Shown: piece after piece, positions 25,262-32,774 of the stretch
Layout: every line of letters starts with the position of its first letter
Numbering within the stretch: position 1 is the stretch's first letter
DNA from: a virus
Length of the DNA: 54,071 bases
Reading direction: 5' to 3' (one strand)
Virus record (IMG/VR): IMGVR_UViG_3300042387_000502
Coordinates: 1-54,071 of that record
Program-made: the position numbers and the translations under genes
Notes under the pieces: generated by a model
Told to the model about the DNA's origin: nothing
The model's database searches: none
What the model saw: the letters and a program-made list of their open reading frames with translations, nothing else

Positions 25262-27868
25262 TTGCATAGAAAGTTAAAACTATTTTTAGCTAGCCTTTTT
25301 GTAACAGGTTGGCTATTTTTTATTGGTCCAAGTTATGCGTGGGCTACAGATAATGGCGGACAAGAACAAGTTGTTGTAAGTCCTGCACAACAAGCAGTTA
25401 ATTCAGCCCTCGCAACAGCCACCACAGAAGTTCAACAGGCTATTGCAGCCACGGACACTGCCACTGCCACAATAGTAACAGCGGTTGCTGAAAGAGTAGA
25501 AGCTCAAGAAGCGGTAAACATAGTAACAGCCGCAGTAACAGTAGCGCAATCAAATGTAGCTTTAGTAGACACCGCCACTGCTACAGTTAATAACATAAAT
25601 TTAGCCGTCACACCAATAGATCAAAGTTCGCAGATAATTGCAGATGCAAAAAATACAATTACAACAGCACAAACTTCTATAAATAATATTGACACATCAA
25701 CTGCACAGGTACAAATATCTGAAGCCGTAGTTGCAAAAACAGAAGCAGTTACAGCACAAGCAACTGCACAAACAGAATTAACACAGGCAAACCTTGCTAT
25801 TGATGCTGCTCAAACAGCAGTCAATAATTTACAAGCCACTATTGGAACTAGCACAAATGTTTTGGCTGGAGTAGATGATGCTGGTGTTCAAATGAATCTT
25901 CCGTTCGGAATGCAAATGGGTGGAACTGTTTACAACAATGTATTCGTTGGATCAAATGCAACAATAACATTTGGAACAAATGAAGGATGGGTTTATCATA
26001 CAACTCCAGGAGCACCTTCAGTATCTATTGCTGGATGGGACTGGACTACTTGGAGTACAGGAACTGGAATTACATATTCAACTACTGGAACAAGTTTAGA
26101 TATTGCTTGGGATTTAAGACCATTTCCACAACAAGATGCTTCTACTCAAATGGTTCAGGTAAGATTTAATGCTGATGTAAATCCAAATGATGGTGCATGG
26201 ATGGCAAATGTAACTGCTAATGGACCAATACCAGATCAAGCGAGATTTAATGTTAGAGAAACAACTAACGGTGCACTCATTCCAATTACAGATACTAATG
26301 TTGGAGCAGGTTTTGCTGGACAAATAAGTCAAGGTGCAGCATTTACTCCGTATGTAGACCCAAATACAGAAACAGTTCAGGCAGCGGTTGACTCAGCAAA
26401 TGCAACTATTGCACAATTAAACTCAAGCCTTACTCCAGTAGTTGCTCAAAATACTACAAACACATCTAATATAAATGCTATTAATACAACATCTTTAACT
26501 AATACCGTAAACTCAGCGGTATCAACAAAGACTTCTTTACAGTCAACATTAAACACTAAAGCAGGACAACTTGTCTCTGCTATTAATAACAACATTCCAA
26601 CACCTGCCCCAATAATATCTCAAGCAGTAGTAGATGGATCAACAGTAACTGTTATGCCAGAATTACCATCTGGATATACACCAAACACATGGTTCTATCA
26701 AGTAGTAACTGAAGATGAAAATGCAGAAAATCCATATGAAGGACAAACATTAAACACAGACGGAGCGCCAGAATTTATTCAATTAACTGGATTAACAGAA
26801 GGTGCTTCATATACAATTAGAATTGCAAACTGGTCTGGTCCAGTAAGTCAGTATGTTGAAACTATTATTACAATTCCACAAGAAGAAATAATTAGTGTGC
26901 CGTCACAGCCATCTTACATAACACCAATAGAGCCAATCATTGATGAACCTGTTATACAAGAACCAATCATTGATGAACCTATTATAGAAGAACCAATTAT
27001 TGATGAACCTGTTATAGAAGAACCAATTATTGATGAACCTGTTATAGAAGAACCTATTATTGAGGAACCTATTATTGAAGAGCCATCTAACGAAGAAATT
27101 TCTGTTAGCGAAGAAGCAGAAATTGTATTTGAAGAAAGCGAAGCCTCTATTGAAGACATATCCGAAAGCGGTGCAAACCTTTCCGTAGAAGATGTTCAAG
27201 AAATTATTACTGATTTAATTAGCGATAGCGATTTAGATGCATTTGAAGTTTCTGCAGTGCTAGAAGCAATTGCTGAAGGCGGAGAGGTGTCTGCAGAAAT
27301 CGCTGCTGAAGTATCTGAATCTTTATCGGAGGGTGGGCTGACAGAAGCAGAAGCAGAATTTATTACAGAAATGCTTTCTGCAGATGGAGAAATAACAACT
27401 GCAGAAGTTGTTAATTTATCTGAAGCCTTATCTGAAGACGGTAAATTTACTTTAGTAGAAAAAGATTTAGTTGCAGATGTACTGGTAACTTCAGCAGAAG
27501 GAGCACCTGTAACTGCTGCCAACATAGAAGCAGCGGGACTTGAATATCGTGATCTTCCCCCAACAATTCCAGTAGAGGTAAGAGAAGACGCTAATGGTAA
27601 TCCAGTAGTTATTCAAGCAGAAGTTGCTTCCGCATTACTTGTTTTAGAAAGCCCAGCAGCAATAGCAAATGCAATTGCTACTTGTTTTAATCCAGAAGAG
27701 GCAATTGAAGGTTTAACAGAAGAGCAAAAATGTGAATTAGGCAAAGCACTACTTAACATGGGTGCCGATATGTCTATTCCAGAACGTGAAAAAGCAGAAG
27801 ATATCGTAGTAGTAACAATAATAGCTGGCCAGATAGTTCTTGGCACAGCATATAGAAGGAAGGTATAA
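25262..27868 (+). CDS. Very large secreted/surface protein with repeat region
   Basis: 868 residues from TTG 25262, set by GGAGA 5 bases upstream. Signal peptide (basic start, hydrophobic core ~8-24, then AWA). Residues ~30-200 are an Ala/Thr-rich coiled coil, ~210-370 a beta-sandwich-like domain (GGTVYNNVFVGSNATITFGT), then another coiled coil, an Fn3-like piece, five 10-residue EPIIDEPVIE repeats, an acidic helical domain and a hydrophobic C-terminal segment (VVVTIIAGQIVLGTAYRRKV) that could anchor it. Phage adhesin or host-surface modifying protein; inference. Confidence 0.75.
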   Translation: MHRKLKLFLASLFVTGWLFFIGPSYAWATDNGGQEQVVVSPAQQAVNSALATATTEVQQAIAATDTATATIVTAVAERVEAQEAVNIVTAAVTVAQSNVALVDTATATVNNINLAVTPIDQSSQIIADAKNTITTAQTSINNIDTSTAQVQISEAVVAKTEAVTAQATAQTELTQANLAIDAAQTAVNNLQATIGTSTNVLAGVDDAGVQMNLPFGMQMGGTVYNNVFVGSNATITFGTNEGWVYHTTPGAPSVSIAGWDWTTWSTGTGITYSTTGTSLDIAWDLRPFPQQDASTQMVQVRFNADVNPNDGAWMANVTANGPIPDQARFNVRETTNGALIPITDTNVGAGFAGQISQGAAFTPYVDPNTETVQAAVDSANATIAQLNSSLTPVVAQNTTNTSNINAINTTSLTNTVNSAVSTKTSLQSTLNTKAGQLVSAINNNIPTPAPIISQAVVDGSTVTVMPELPSGYTPNTWFYQVVTEDENAENPYEGQTLNTDGAPEFIQLTGLTEGASYTIRIANWSGPVSQYVETIITIPQEEIISVPSQPSYITPIEPIIDEPVIQEPIIDEPIIEEPIIDEPVIEEPIIDEPVIEEPIIEEPIIEEPSNEEISVSEEAEIVFEESEASIEDISESGANLSVEDVQEIITDLISDSDLDAFEVSAVLEAIAEGGEVSAEIAAEVSESLSEGGLTEAEAEFITEMLSADGEITTAEVVNLSEALSEDGKFTLVEKDLVADVLVTSAEGAPVTAANIEAAGLEYRDLPPTIPVEVREDANGNPVVIQAEVASALLVLESPAAIANAIATCFNPEEAIEGLTEEQKCELGKALLNMGADMSIPEREKAEDIVVVTIIAGQIVLGTAYRRKV
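26930..27079 (+). repeat. Five tandem 30-base repeats encoding EPIIDEPVIE
   Basis: Units start at 26930, 26960, 26990, 27020 and 27050, each of the form GA(G/A)CC(A/T)AT.ATTGATGAACCT..., in frame in the large secreted protein. They encode a Pro/Glu stalk. Near-identity of units 2-4 suggests recent expansion. Confidence 0.85.
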
Positions 27869-27869
27869 T
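27864..27869 (+). promoter_or_regulatory. -10 box of a leaderless promoter
   Basis: TATAAT spans the end of the upstream gene and lies 6 bases before the ATG at 27876. No convincing -35. Confidence 0.5.
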
Positions 27870-27875
27870 AAGAAT

Positions 27876-28061
27876 ATGAAATGGTTAAAAAAATGGAGCC
27901 TAGCCGCTCTAAATGAAAACTTTACATTCCTTGGATTTTTTGTAGCCTGGGTAGTATTAGAAGGTAGCGCAAAAACCGTTGTAGGTTATGTAACCCTAGC
28001 CTCAGTAGCCTTATGGTTTATGACTATAGGAATTAGAGAAAAGGCTGAAAAAGAAGAATAG
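27876..28061 (+). CDS. Small membrane protein
   Basis: 61 residues with two hydrophobic segments (~18-32 and ~38-54) and charged ends. ATG 27876 chosen because it follows TATAAT by 6 bases. Directly upstream of the lysis genes; could assist lysis. Unknown. Confidence 0.65.
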   Translation: MKWLKKWSLAALNENFTFLGFFVAWVVLEGSAKTVVGYVTLASVALWFMTIGIREKAEKEE

Positions 28062-28082
28062 TCCTTGTAGTAATAAATTTGC

Positions 28083-28088
28083 TATAAT
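28083..28088 (+). promoter_or_regulatory. -10 box of a leaderless promoter for the lysis genes
   Basis: TATAAT 6 bases before the ATG at 28095; no clear -35 and no Shine-Dalgarno. Confidence 0.5.
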
Positions 28089-28094
28089 AGGAAT

Positions 28095-28301
28095 ATGAAA
28101 AAATTAAAAGCTATTGTTTTATCTAGCCTATTAATGCTATCATTAACAGGTTGTGGATATGATGGGCATTTTAGATACCCCTGTCAAGATCCAGCAAATT
28201 GGGAAAAAACAGAATGCAAACCACCAGTCTGTACGGCCAACGGGGCATGTCCAGAAGATTTAGTAAGCCGAGAAGAGATAGAAGGAACACAAAATGGCTA
28301 A
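28095..28301 (+). CDS. Small phage lipoprotein
   Basis: 68 residues. Signal sequence with lipobox LTGC (Cys20), then a Cys-rich soluble tail (four more Cys, likely two disulfides). Next to holin- and endolysin-like genes, so an envelope or lysis role (spanin-like) is possible, but Actinobacteria mostly lack an outer membrane. Confidence 0.78.
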   Translation: MKKLKAIVLSSLLMLSLTGCGYDGHFRYPCQDPANWEKTECKPPVCTANGACPEDLVSREEIEGTQNG

Positions 28302-28701
28302 AGAAAGATTATCGCCTCAAGATTTAGATGCAAGATTAAAGTTTATTCTAGGAATTACTTTAGGATCAATTTTATTTATAACTTCAACAGGCATTATGTA
28401 TGCTTTAATATTTGTTACACAACCAATCACTGGACAATCCGAAAATGATAAAATGTTCTTTAACGTATTAGGTAGCGTTGCTACATTTATTACTGGAACA
28501 TTGGCTGGACTTCTTATTGGTTCATCTGGCGCTAAAGATGTTATGGCAGCACAAATTGCAAACAAAGAAATTGATGCAAAAAATACACAAGCAGATAAAA
28601 AATTAGAAGCTGAAATTGATGATGCAAAGTCACGTAGATTGGCTAAACCAGATGGCGCAATGCCAGCAGAGCAACCAGTAGACACTAGCTGGGACAAATA
28701 A
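28294..28701 (+). CDS. Holin candidate (two-TM protein)
   Basis: 135 residues. Two membrane segments (~17-42 and ~55-78), then a charged coiled-coil tail with Lys/Asp. Immediately precedes the endolysin with a one-base overlap, and overlaps the lipoprotein by 8. Longer tail than classic holins. Confidence 0.65.
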   Translation: MAKERLSPQDLDARLKFILGITLGSILFITSTGIMYALIFVTQPITGQSENDKMFFNVLGSVATFITGTLAGLLIGSSGAKDVMAAQIANKEIDAKNTQADKKLEAEIDDAKSRRLAKPDGAMPAEQPVDTSWDK

Positions 28702-29285
28702 TGTCAGAGCAAGGAACTGCAGCAAAATTAGTTGAAATTGCAACAGCAGAAATAGGTACCGTAGAAGGTCCTAAAGACAATGAAACTAAATATGGTAAAT
28801 TTACCAAAGCAGATTTTCAACCTTGGTGTGGATCATTTGTTAATTGGTGTGCAAACGAAGCTGGAGTAAAGATTCCAAATACGGTATATACTCCTGGTGG
28901 CGCACAAGCATTTAAGAAAGCAAACTCATGGATTGATGGAGACCTTGCAGATCCAGAGCCAGGAGATATTGCTTATTTTGATTTCCCATCAGACGGTGTT
29001 GATAGAATATCACACGTAGGAATAGTTGCAATAGATAACGGTGATGGAACTGTTTGGTGCATTGAAGGTAATACTTCTGGAGATCCTAAAGGAAGCCAAA
29101 GAAATGGCGGAGAAGTTTGTAAAAAGCTTCGTGCATATAAAAAAAATAAAAAGAATATAATGGTTTCAATTGTTGGATTTGGAAGACCTAAATTTGGAGC
29201 AAGCATTGCTAAAAAATCTGAGCCTGCTGCAAAAACAACTAAAAAGGTAAAAACTTGTTCAGAGTGTGGTCAAGTAGTTAAATAA
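28701..29285 (+). CDS. CHAP-domain endolysin
   Basis: 194 residues. CHAP catalytic set: Cys43 in PWCGSF, His near 104 in ISHVGIV and IEGNTSG for the acidic residue. It hydrolyses peptidoglycan amide or peptide bonds. A short CSEC at the C-terminus may be half a zinc ribbon. No signal peptide, so it needs the holin. Confidence 0.88.
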   Translation: MSEQGTAAKLVEIATAEIGTVEGPKDNETKYGKFTKADFQPWCGSFVNWCANEAGVKIPNTVYTPGGAQAFKKANSWIDGDLADPEPGDIAYFDFPSDGVDRISHVGIVAIDNGDGTVWCIEGNTSGDPKGSQRNGGEVCKKLRAYKKNKKNIMVSIVGFGRPKFGASIAKKSEPAAKTTKKVKTCSECGQVVK

Positions 29286-29429
29286 ATGAATACTTATAGA
29301 GTAAAATTAGAAGTAGAGGTAGAAGTAGAAGCCTTTGACGAAAATGATGCTCTAGACTATGCAAATGATATATTTGGCGTAGATGACGAAATAAAAAACG
29401 TTAAAATAATTAACGTTAAGGAGAAATAA
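29286..29429 (+). CDS. 47-residue beta-rich protein
   Basis: ATG directly after the endolysin stop; TAA overlaps the next ATG. Sequence YRVKLEVEVEVEAFDENDAL then IKNVKIINVKEK suggests a small beta-alpha-beta fold. Unknown. Confidence 0.6.
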   Translation: MNTYRVKLEVEVEVEAFDENDALDYANDIFGVDDEIKNVKIINVKEK

Positions 29430-30091
29430 TGGCAAAAGAAGGATATAAGCCAACGTCAGGAATGCAATCAGCAGCACGTCGTGCTATTAAATTAAAAGAG
29501 CAAGGCAAAGCAAAAGGTGCTGGCACAGCAGTAGGTTGGACTCGTGCAGGACAACTAGCAAGAGGCGAAACTCTAAGTTTATCTACGGTTAAAAGAATGT
29601 ATTCTTATTTTTCACGCCATGAAGTAGATAAAAAAGGTAAAGACTGGAATAATGCAGAAAGCCCATCTAATGGAAAAATTATGTGGTTAGCATGGGGTGG
29701 GGACGCAGGGTTCTCGTGGTCCAGAAAAATAGTTAACAGGGAGAAAACAATGAAAAAGAATTTAGAATTAAATGAAATCGTAGAAGAAATTAAAGATATA
29801 CTTGATGATGTAGTAAATCCAATTACTAAGGTAATTGAGATTGAAGACGATATAGTAAAGTCAATTGATCCTAAGCTAGAAGATCTTACAGATGAAGAGA
29901 TTTCAAAGTCTTACGAATCAGATAATGAAGATGAAGATAAATGGAATAATATGGAAAAGGCTTGCTGGTCTGGATATAAGCAGGTCGGAATGAAAGATAA
30001 AGGCGGAAAACGAGTACCTAATTGTGTACCAATTAAAAAGTCTTTATTTGGCACAGATGGACCTCAAACATTAATACCTAAAAATAAATAA
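29429..30091 (+). CDS. Two-part phage protein with conserved W-rich domain
   Basis: 220 residues. The first half (GMQSAARRAIKLKEQGKAKG, SLSTVKRMYSYFSRHEVDK, IMWLAWGGDAGFSWSRKIV) is a domain I recall as shared by phage head-related proteins and short bacterial ORFs. A helical acidic linker follows, then ACWSGYKQVGMKDKGGKRVP, a second short motif. Possibly head maturation; unproven. Confidence 0.6.
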   Translation: MAKEGYKPTSGMQSAARRAIKLKEQGKAKGAGTAVGWTRAGQLARGETLSLSTVKRMYSYFSRHEVDKKGKDWNNAESPSNGKIMWLAWGGDAGFSWSRKIVNREKTMKKNLELNEIVEEIKDILDDVVNPITKVIEIEDDIVKSIDPKLEDLTDEEISKSYESDNEDEDKWNNMEKACWSGYKQVGMKDKGGKRVPNCVPIKKSLFGTDGPQTLIPKNK

Positions 30092-30100
30092 TAAAATCAG

Positions 30101-30141
30101 TTGACAAGGCCTAAAAGATCCCTGTATAATAGTATACAGGG
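30101..30141 (+). promoter_or_regulatory. Strong promoter with palindromic operator over the -10
   Basis: TTGACA (30101-30106), 18 bases, TATAAT (30125-30130). CCCTGTATA (30120-30128) and TATACAGGG (30133-30141) form a perfect 9-bp inverted repeat with a 4-base centre covering the -10. Downstream genes are 30167 and whiB. Confidence 0.75.
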
Positions 30142-30166
30142 ATTCGCCTTTTATATTTAAGGAAAA

Positions 30167-30397
30167 ATGTTACATTTAAATGAACGTGGTGTAGACGTAT
30201 TTATAAATAAATATAAATCAATTACCAATGATGCATATTGGAACAACTATGATTTAATTATTTGGAAAAAAAATAACAATGCATTTTTTAATATAAAAGG
30301 AATATTTAATAAAGCTTGGGGAATGGCAGATAGAGTATCTGTAGATAATAAAGGAATGTGGGTTCTACCTAAACAATATGTCAAATATTTTAAATAA
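30167..30397 (+). CDS. Small phage protein upstream of whiB
   Basis: 76 residues, aromatic- and Asn-rich, alpha/beta, preceded by AAGGA. Overlaps whiB by 20 bases. Unknown. Confidence 0.65.
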   Translation: MLHLNERGVDVFINKYKSITNDAYWNNYDLIIWKKNNNAFFNIKGIFNKAWGMADRVSVDNKGMWVLPKQYVKYFK

Positions 30398-30689
30398 TTT
30401 AGGGGTAGACAAAGACGATTTAGACTGGTGGCACCTTGCAGTTTGTAGAGGCATGGACACTAACTTATTTTATGATAAATATGAAAATGATCCTAAAATT
30501 GCAAAAAATGTTGACGAAGCATGTCTAGCTTGCCCAGTTATATCAATGTGTTATAAATCTGGATCTGATGGCGATGAGTATGGCGTATGGGGCGGAGTTT
30601 ATTTAAACTCTGGATCGATTGATAAAACTAGAAATTTACATAAGACAACTGATACATGGAAAAGATTGAAAAAGAAAAATGTTTATTGA
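30378..30689 (+). CDS. whiB: WhiB-family iron-sulfur transcription regulator
   Basis: 103 residues. The four cluster cysteines C23, C49, C52 and C58 have the WhiB spacing (C-x25-C-x2-C-x5-C), followed by the turn GVWGG (69-73). WhiB proteins bind the host sigma factor and reprogram transcription; phage versions have been linked to superinfection immunity or host shut-off. Only Actinobacteria and their phages carry them. Confidence 0.92.
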   Translation: MSNILNNLGVDKDDLDWWHLAVCRGMDTNLFYDKYENDPKIAKNVDEACLACPVISMCYKSGSDGDEYGVWGGVYLNSGSIDKTRNLHKTTDTWKRLKKKNVY

Positions 30690-30999
30690 TAAAGATAAAA
30701 ATCATTTTAAACATGGGATTAATCAATGGACTGGGGAACCCAACAAGCCAGTATTTTATACACCAGAAATGTCAAAAGCAATAAGAGGAATTACCAAACC
30801 AGCAAACAACTTACAAATGGATATAGTAAAGTATCCAGAATTTTTAGCAATAAGATTATATGAAAACAACTTTGTACAATTTGAAGGCGTTAAAAAAGAA
30901 ATGGTCATAGATTATGTAGCAAAAGTAAAAAAGCTACTTGAGTCATATGGAGTAAGATGTGAGCTGGAAGGAGTGCCTAGTGAAAGAATACTACGATAG
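30679..30999 (+). CDS. Small phage protein
   Basis: 106 residues, starts within the whiB end (11-base overlap). Mixed alpha/beta with a helical end (IDYVAKVKKLLESYGV). Unknown. Confidence 0.6.
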   Translation: MFIDKDKNHFKHGINQWTGEPNKPVFYTPEMSKAIRGITKPANNLQMDIVKYPEFLAIRLYENNFVQFEGVKKEMVIDYVAKVKKLLESYGVRCELEGVPSERILR

Positions 31000-31183
31000 A
31001 GTATTAATTGTATTTATTCATGATCTAGGAGTTTATGGAACTACAGAAAAACTAGGAGCATTTGCCTCTATAGTAAAATATAAAAAAGATGAAATGGAGT
31101 ACGAAGAAATGATAGATAATTCAGAATTTTCAATTATGGATGAAATTGTATTTTCACATGTAGAAGAGGAATATAATGGATAA
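30980..31183 (+). CDS. Small acidic phage protein
   Basis: 67 residues from GTG 30980, preceded by GGAAGGAG. A TTG at 30959 would add 7 residues. Beta-rich start (RVLIVFIHDLGVYG), acidic end. Unknown. Confidence 0.55.
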   Translation: MKEYYDRVLIVFIHDLGVYGTTEKLGAFASIVKYKKDEMEYEEMIDNSEFSIMDEIVFSHVEEEYNG

Positions 31184-31412
31184 GGTTCTTTGCTATTCTT
31201 GTAACAAAACTAAAAATAAGTTAAATCTTAAAAAGTCTACATTGCTTCCAATAAATTTATTTATGTGTGATGGATGTATAGAATTAAAATTTGAACCAAG
31301 ATGGCTAGTAATCATTACTGGTAGACAAAACGGGCCAGAAAGCGTTAGAGAGTTTGTTTTAAAAAAGAAATATGTTGGAGATGAAATTTCTGCTTCTGAG
31401 TTATTAATTTAG
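31176..31412 (+). CDS. Zinc-binding small protein
   Basis: 78 residues; CYSC and CDGC about 22 residues apart form a probable zinc ribbon, followed by an alpha/beta tail (WLVIITGRQNGPESVREFVL). 8-base overlap upstream. Confidence 0.65.
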   Translation: MDKVLCYSCNKTKNKLNLKKSTLLPINLFMCDGCIELKFEPRWLVIITGRQNGPESVREFVLKKKYVGDEISASELLI

Positions 31413-31442
31413 TATACATTCTACGGTATAATATGATATATA

Positions 31443-31754
31443 ATGAATCTGGATCTGAACTCTATAATTATTGCAATATCTGCTGCGATATTGTCTGGCA
31501 TGGGGACGGCAATTATTGCTGGTCTGAACGAAAATAAAAGAGAAAAAAATAGAAAACAAGAGCGTGAGCAGGACCATTTAAAGTTAGAAGTAAAAGATTT
31601 AAAAATTGAATTATATCAAATAGAAAAAGAATTAACTGAGTGGAAAGATAAATATTATGAGGCCATTCAGGAATTAATTTTAATTAAATCTGAGCTAGAA
31701 GATGCCTTAAGAAGCCTTTCAGAAATAGACTCAAATGAGGTTTTGGACAGATAA
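31443..31754 (+). CDS. Membrane-anchored coiled-coil protein
   Basis: 103 residues. One N-terminal membrane segment (~8-27), then a long coiled coil (~30-95), topology of Rz-like or holin-associated proteins. TATAAT at 31427-31432 lies 10 bases before the ATG, so the mRNA would be nearly leaderless. Confidence 0.65.
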   Translation: MNLDLNSIIIAISAAILSGMGTAIIAGLNENKREKNRKQEREQDHLKLEVKDLKIELYQIEKELTEWKDKYYEAIQELILIKSELEDALRSLSEIDSNEVLDR

Positions 31755-31772
31755 TTTTTAATTTAGTATACT
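31744..31772 (+). promoter_or_regulatory. Leaderless promoter of the Ntn-hydrolase gene
   Basis: TGGACA (31744-31749), 17 bases, TATACT (31767-31772), 7 bases to the ATG at 31780. The -35 lies in the end of the upstream gene. Confidence 0.65.
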
Positions 31773-31779
31773 AGTCTGT

Positions 31780-32349
31780 ATGACAGCAGTGGTAGCCCTT
31801 ATTCATGAAAATAAAGTCCTTCTAGGAGGAGATTCTGCTGCATCTGATGATAAAACAGGATTAATTTTTTCACGCACAGATCCAAAAGTTTTTAGAGTAG
31901 GTCAGTTTGGAATTGCATTTGTTGATAGTTTTAGAATGGGACAAATTCTTCAATATAACTGGACGCCACCAATTTACAAACCAACAGCAGGATTTAAAAA
32001 TTTAGAAAAATTTATGCGTACCAAGTTTGTTGAATCAATTAAAGAAACATTTAAAGAACAGGGATATGGTAATCAAACCGCAGGATCTACAGAAGATGGC
32101 GATGAAGGCGGAGTTTTCTTAATAGCAGTTCAAGGTGCAGGTAGAATATTTACTATGGATAGTGATTTCCATATAGGTGAAGCAGACATTCAATACATGG
32201 CAGAAGGTGCTGGGCAAGAATTAGCTTTAGGATCACTATACTCAACATCATCTATTAAAACACCCCGTAAACGGGTCAGGATGGCTCTAGAAGCGGCTGC
32301 AAAATTTAACATGGCAGTTAGAGCACCATTTACAATAATTGAAATTTAG
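31780..32349 (+). CDS. Proteasome-beta/HslV-like Ntn hydrolase
   Basis: 189 residues. The start MTAVVALIHENKVLLGGDSAASD leaves Thr2 as N-terminal nucleophile after Met removal; D18 and K36 (DPKVFRVG) match Asp17 and Lys33 of proteasome beta subunits. Later DEGGVFLIAVQGAGRIF is the second beta layer. It could be a peptidase ring or a virion maturation protease. No ATPase partner is in view. Confidence 0.75.
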   Translation: MTAVVALIHENKVLLGGDSAASDDKTGLIFSRTDPKVFRVGQFGIAFVDSFRMGQILQYNWTPPIYKPTAGFKNLEKFMRTKFVESIKETFKEQGYGNQTAGSTEDGDEGGVFLIAVQGAGRIFTMDSDFHIGEADIQYMAEGAGQELALGSLYSTSSIKTPRKRVRMALEAAAKFNMAVRAPFTIIEI

Positions 32350-32357
32350 AGTATAAT
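32329..32357 (+). promoter_or_regulatory. Leaderless promoter
   Basis: TTTACA (32329-32334), 17 bases, TATAAT (32352-32357), 7 bases to the ATG at 32365. Confidence 0.65.
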
Positions 32358-32364
32358 TAAATAT

Positions 32365-32568
32365 ATGGACATTAATAATCTTAAGCCAGAAAATTATAAC
32401 ATGGCTATGGATTTAAGAGGAACACCAACTCATGTTTGTCCTTGTGGATGCTTTATATGGAATCTAAAAGTAATCTTTGAAGATTTTGATATTGCAACAT
32501 ATTTTTTAGATATGGAATGTGCAAACTGTGGTAGTTTAGCAACGGCTCCCACCCCAACAGACAGGTAA
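32365..32568 (+). CDS. Zinc-ribbon microprotein
   Basis: 67 residues with CPCGC and CANCG about 27 apart, beta-hairpin between them, a typical zinc ribbon. Predicted leaderless. Confidence 0.7.
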   Translation: MDINNLKPENYNMAMDLRGTPTHVCPCGCFIWNLKVIFEDFDIATYFLDMECANCGSLATAPTPTDR

Positions 32569-32571
32569 AAA

Positions 32572-32742
32572 ATGAGAAAATCAGAAAGATTACGATTGTT
32601 AGAAATGCAAATAATCAAACTAGAGTTTGAGATAGATTTATTAAACAACATGCTTGCCGCATTATTAGAGGCAAACAATTTACCACAACCTCAATTAGAC
32701 GCTGGTAAATGGTACCAGAGACGGATAGATAGAAACTCTTGA
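32572..32742 (+). CDS. 56-residue coiled-coil protein
   Basis: ATG 32572 to TGA 32740-32742. Leu-zipper-like (LLEMQIIKLEFEIDLLNNML) with a basic C-terminus. The stop TGA is part of the following TTGACA. Confidence 0.6.
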   Translation: MRKSERLRLLEMQIIKLEFEIDLLNNMLAALLEANNLPQPQLDAGKWYQRRIDRNS

Positions 32743-32768
32743 CAGATTTGGGTATGTTTTAGTAAAAT
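32739..32768 (+). promoter_or_regulatory. Leaderless promoter of the subtilase gene
   Basis: Perfect TTGACA (32739-32744, containing a stop codon), 18 bases, TAAAAT (32763-32768), then 6 bases to the ATG at 32775. Confidence 0.75.
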
Positions 32769-32774
32769 GTACCT

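Noticed and set aside
26930-27079. 30-base tandem repeats as a CRISPR array
   Set aside because: Units are directly adjacent with no spacers and encode an in-frame peptide repeat.
26903-27199. Long - strand frames opposite the EPIIDEPVIE repeats
   Set aside because: Repetitive DNA gives low-complexity frames on every strand; the + strand secreted protein explains the region.
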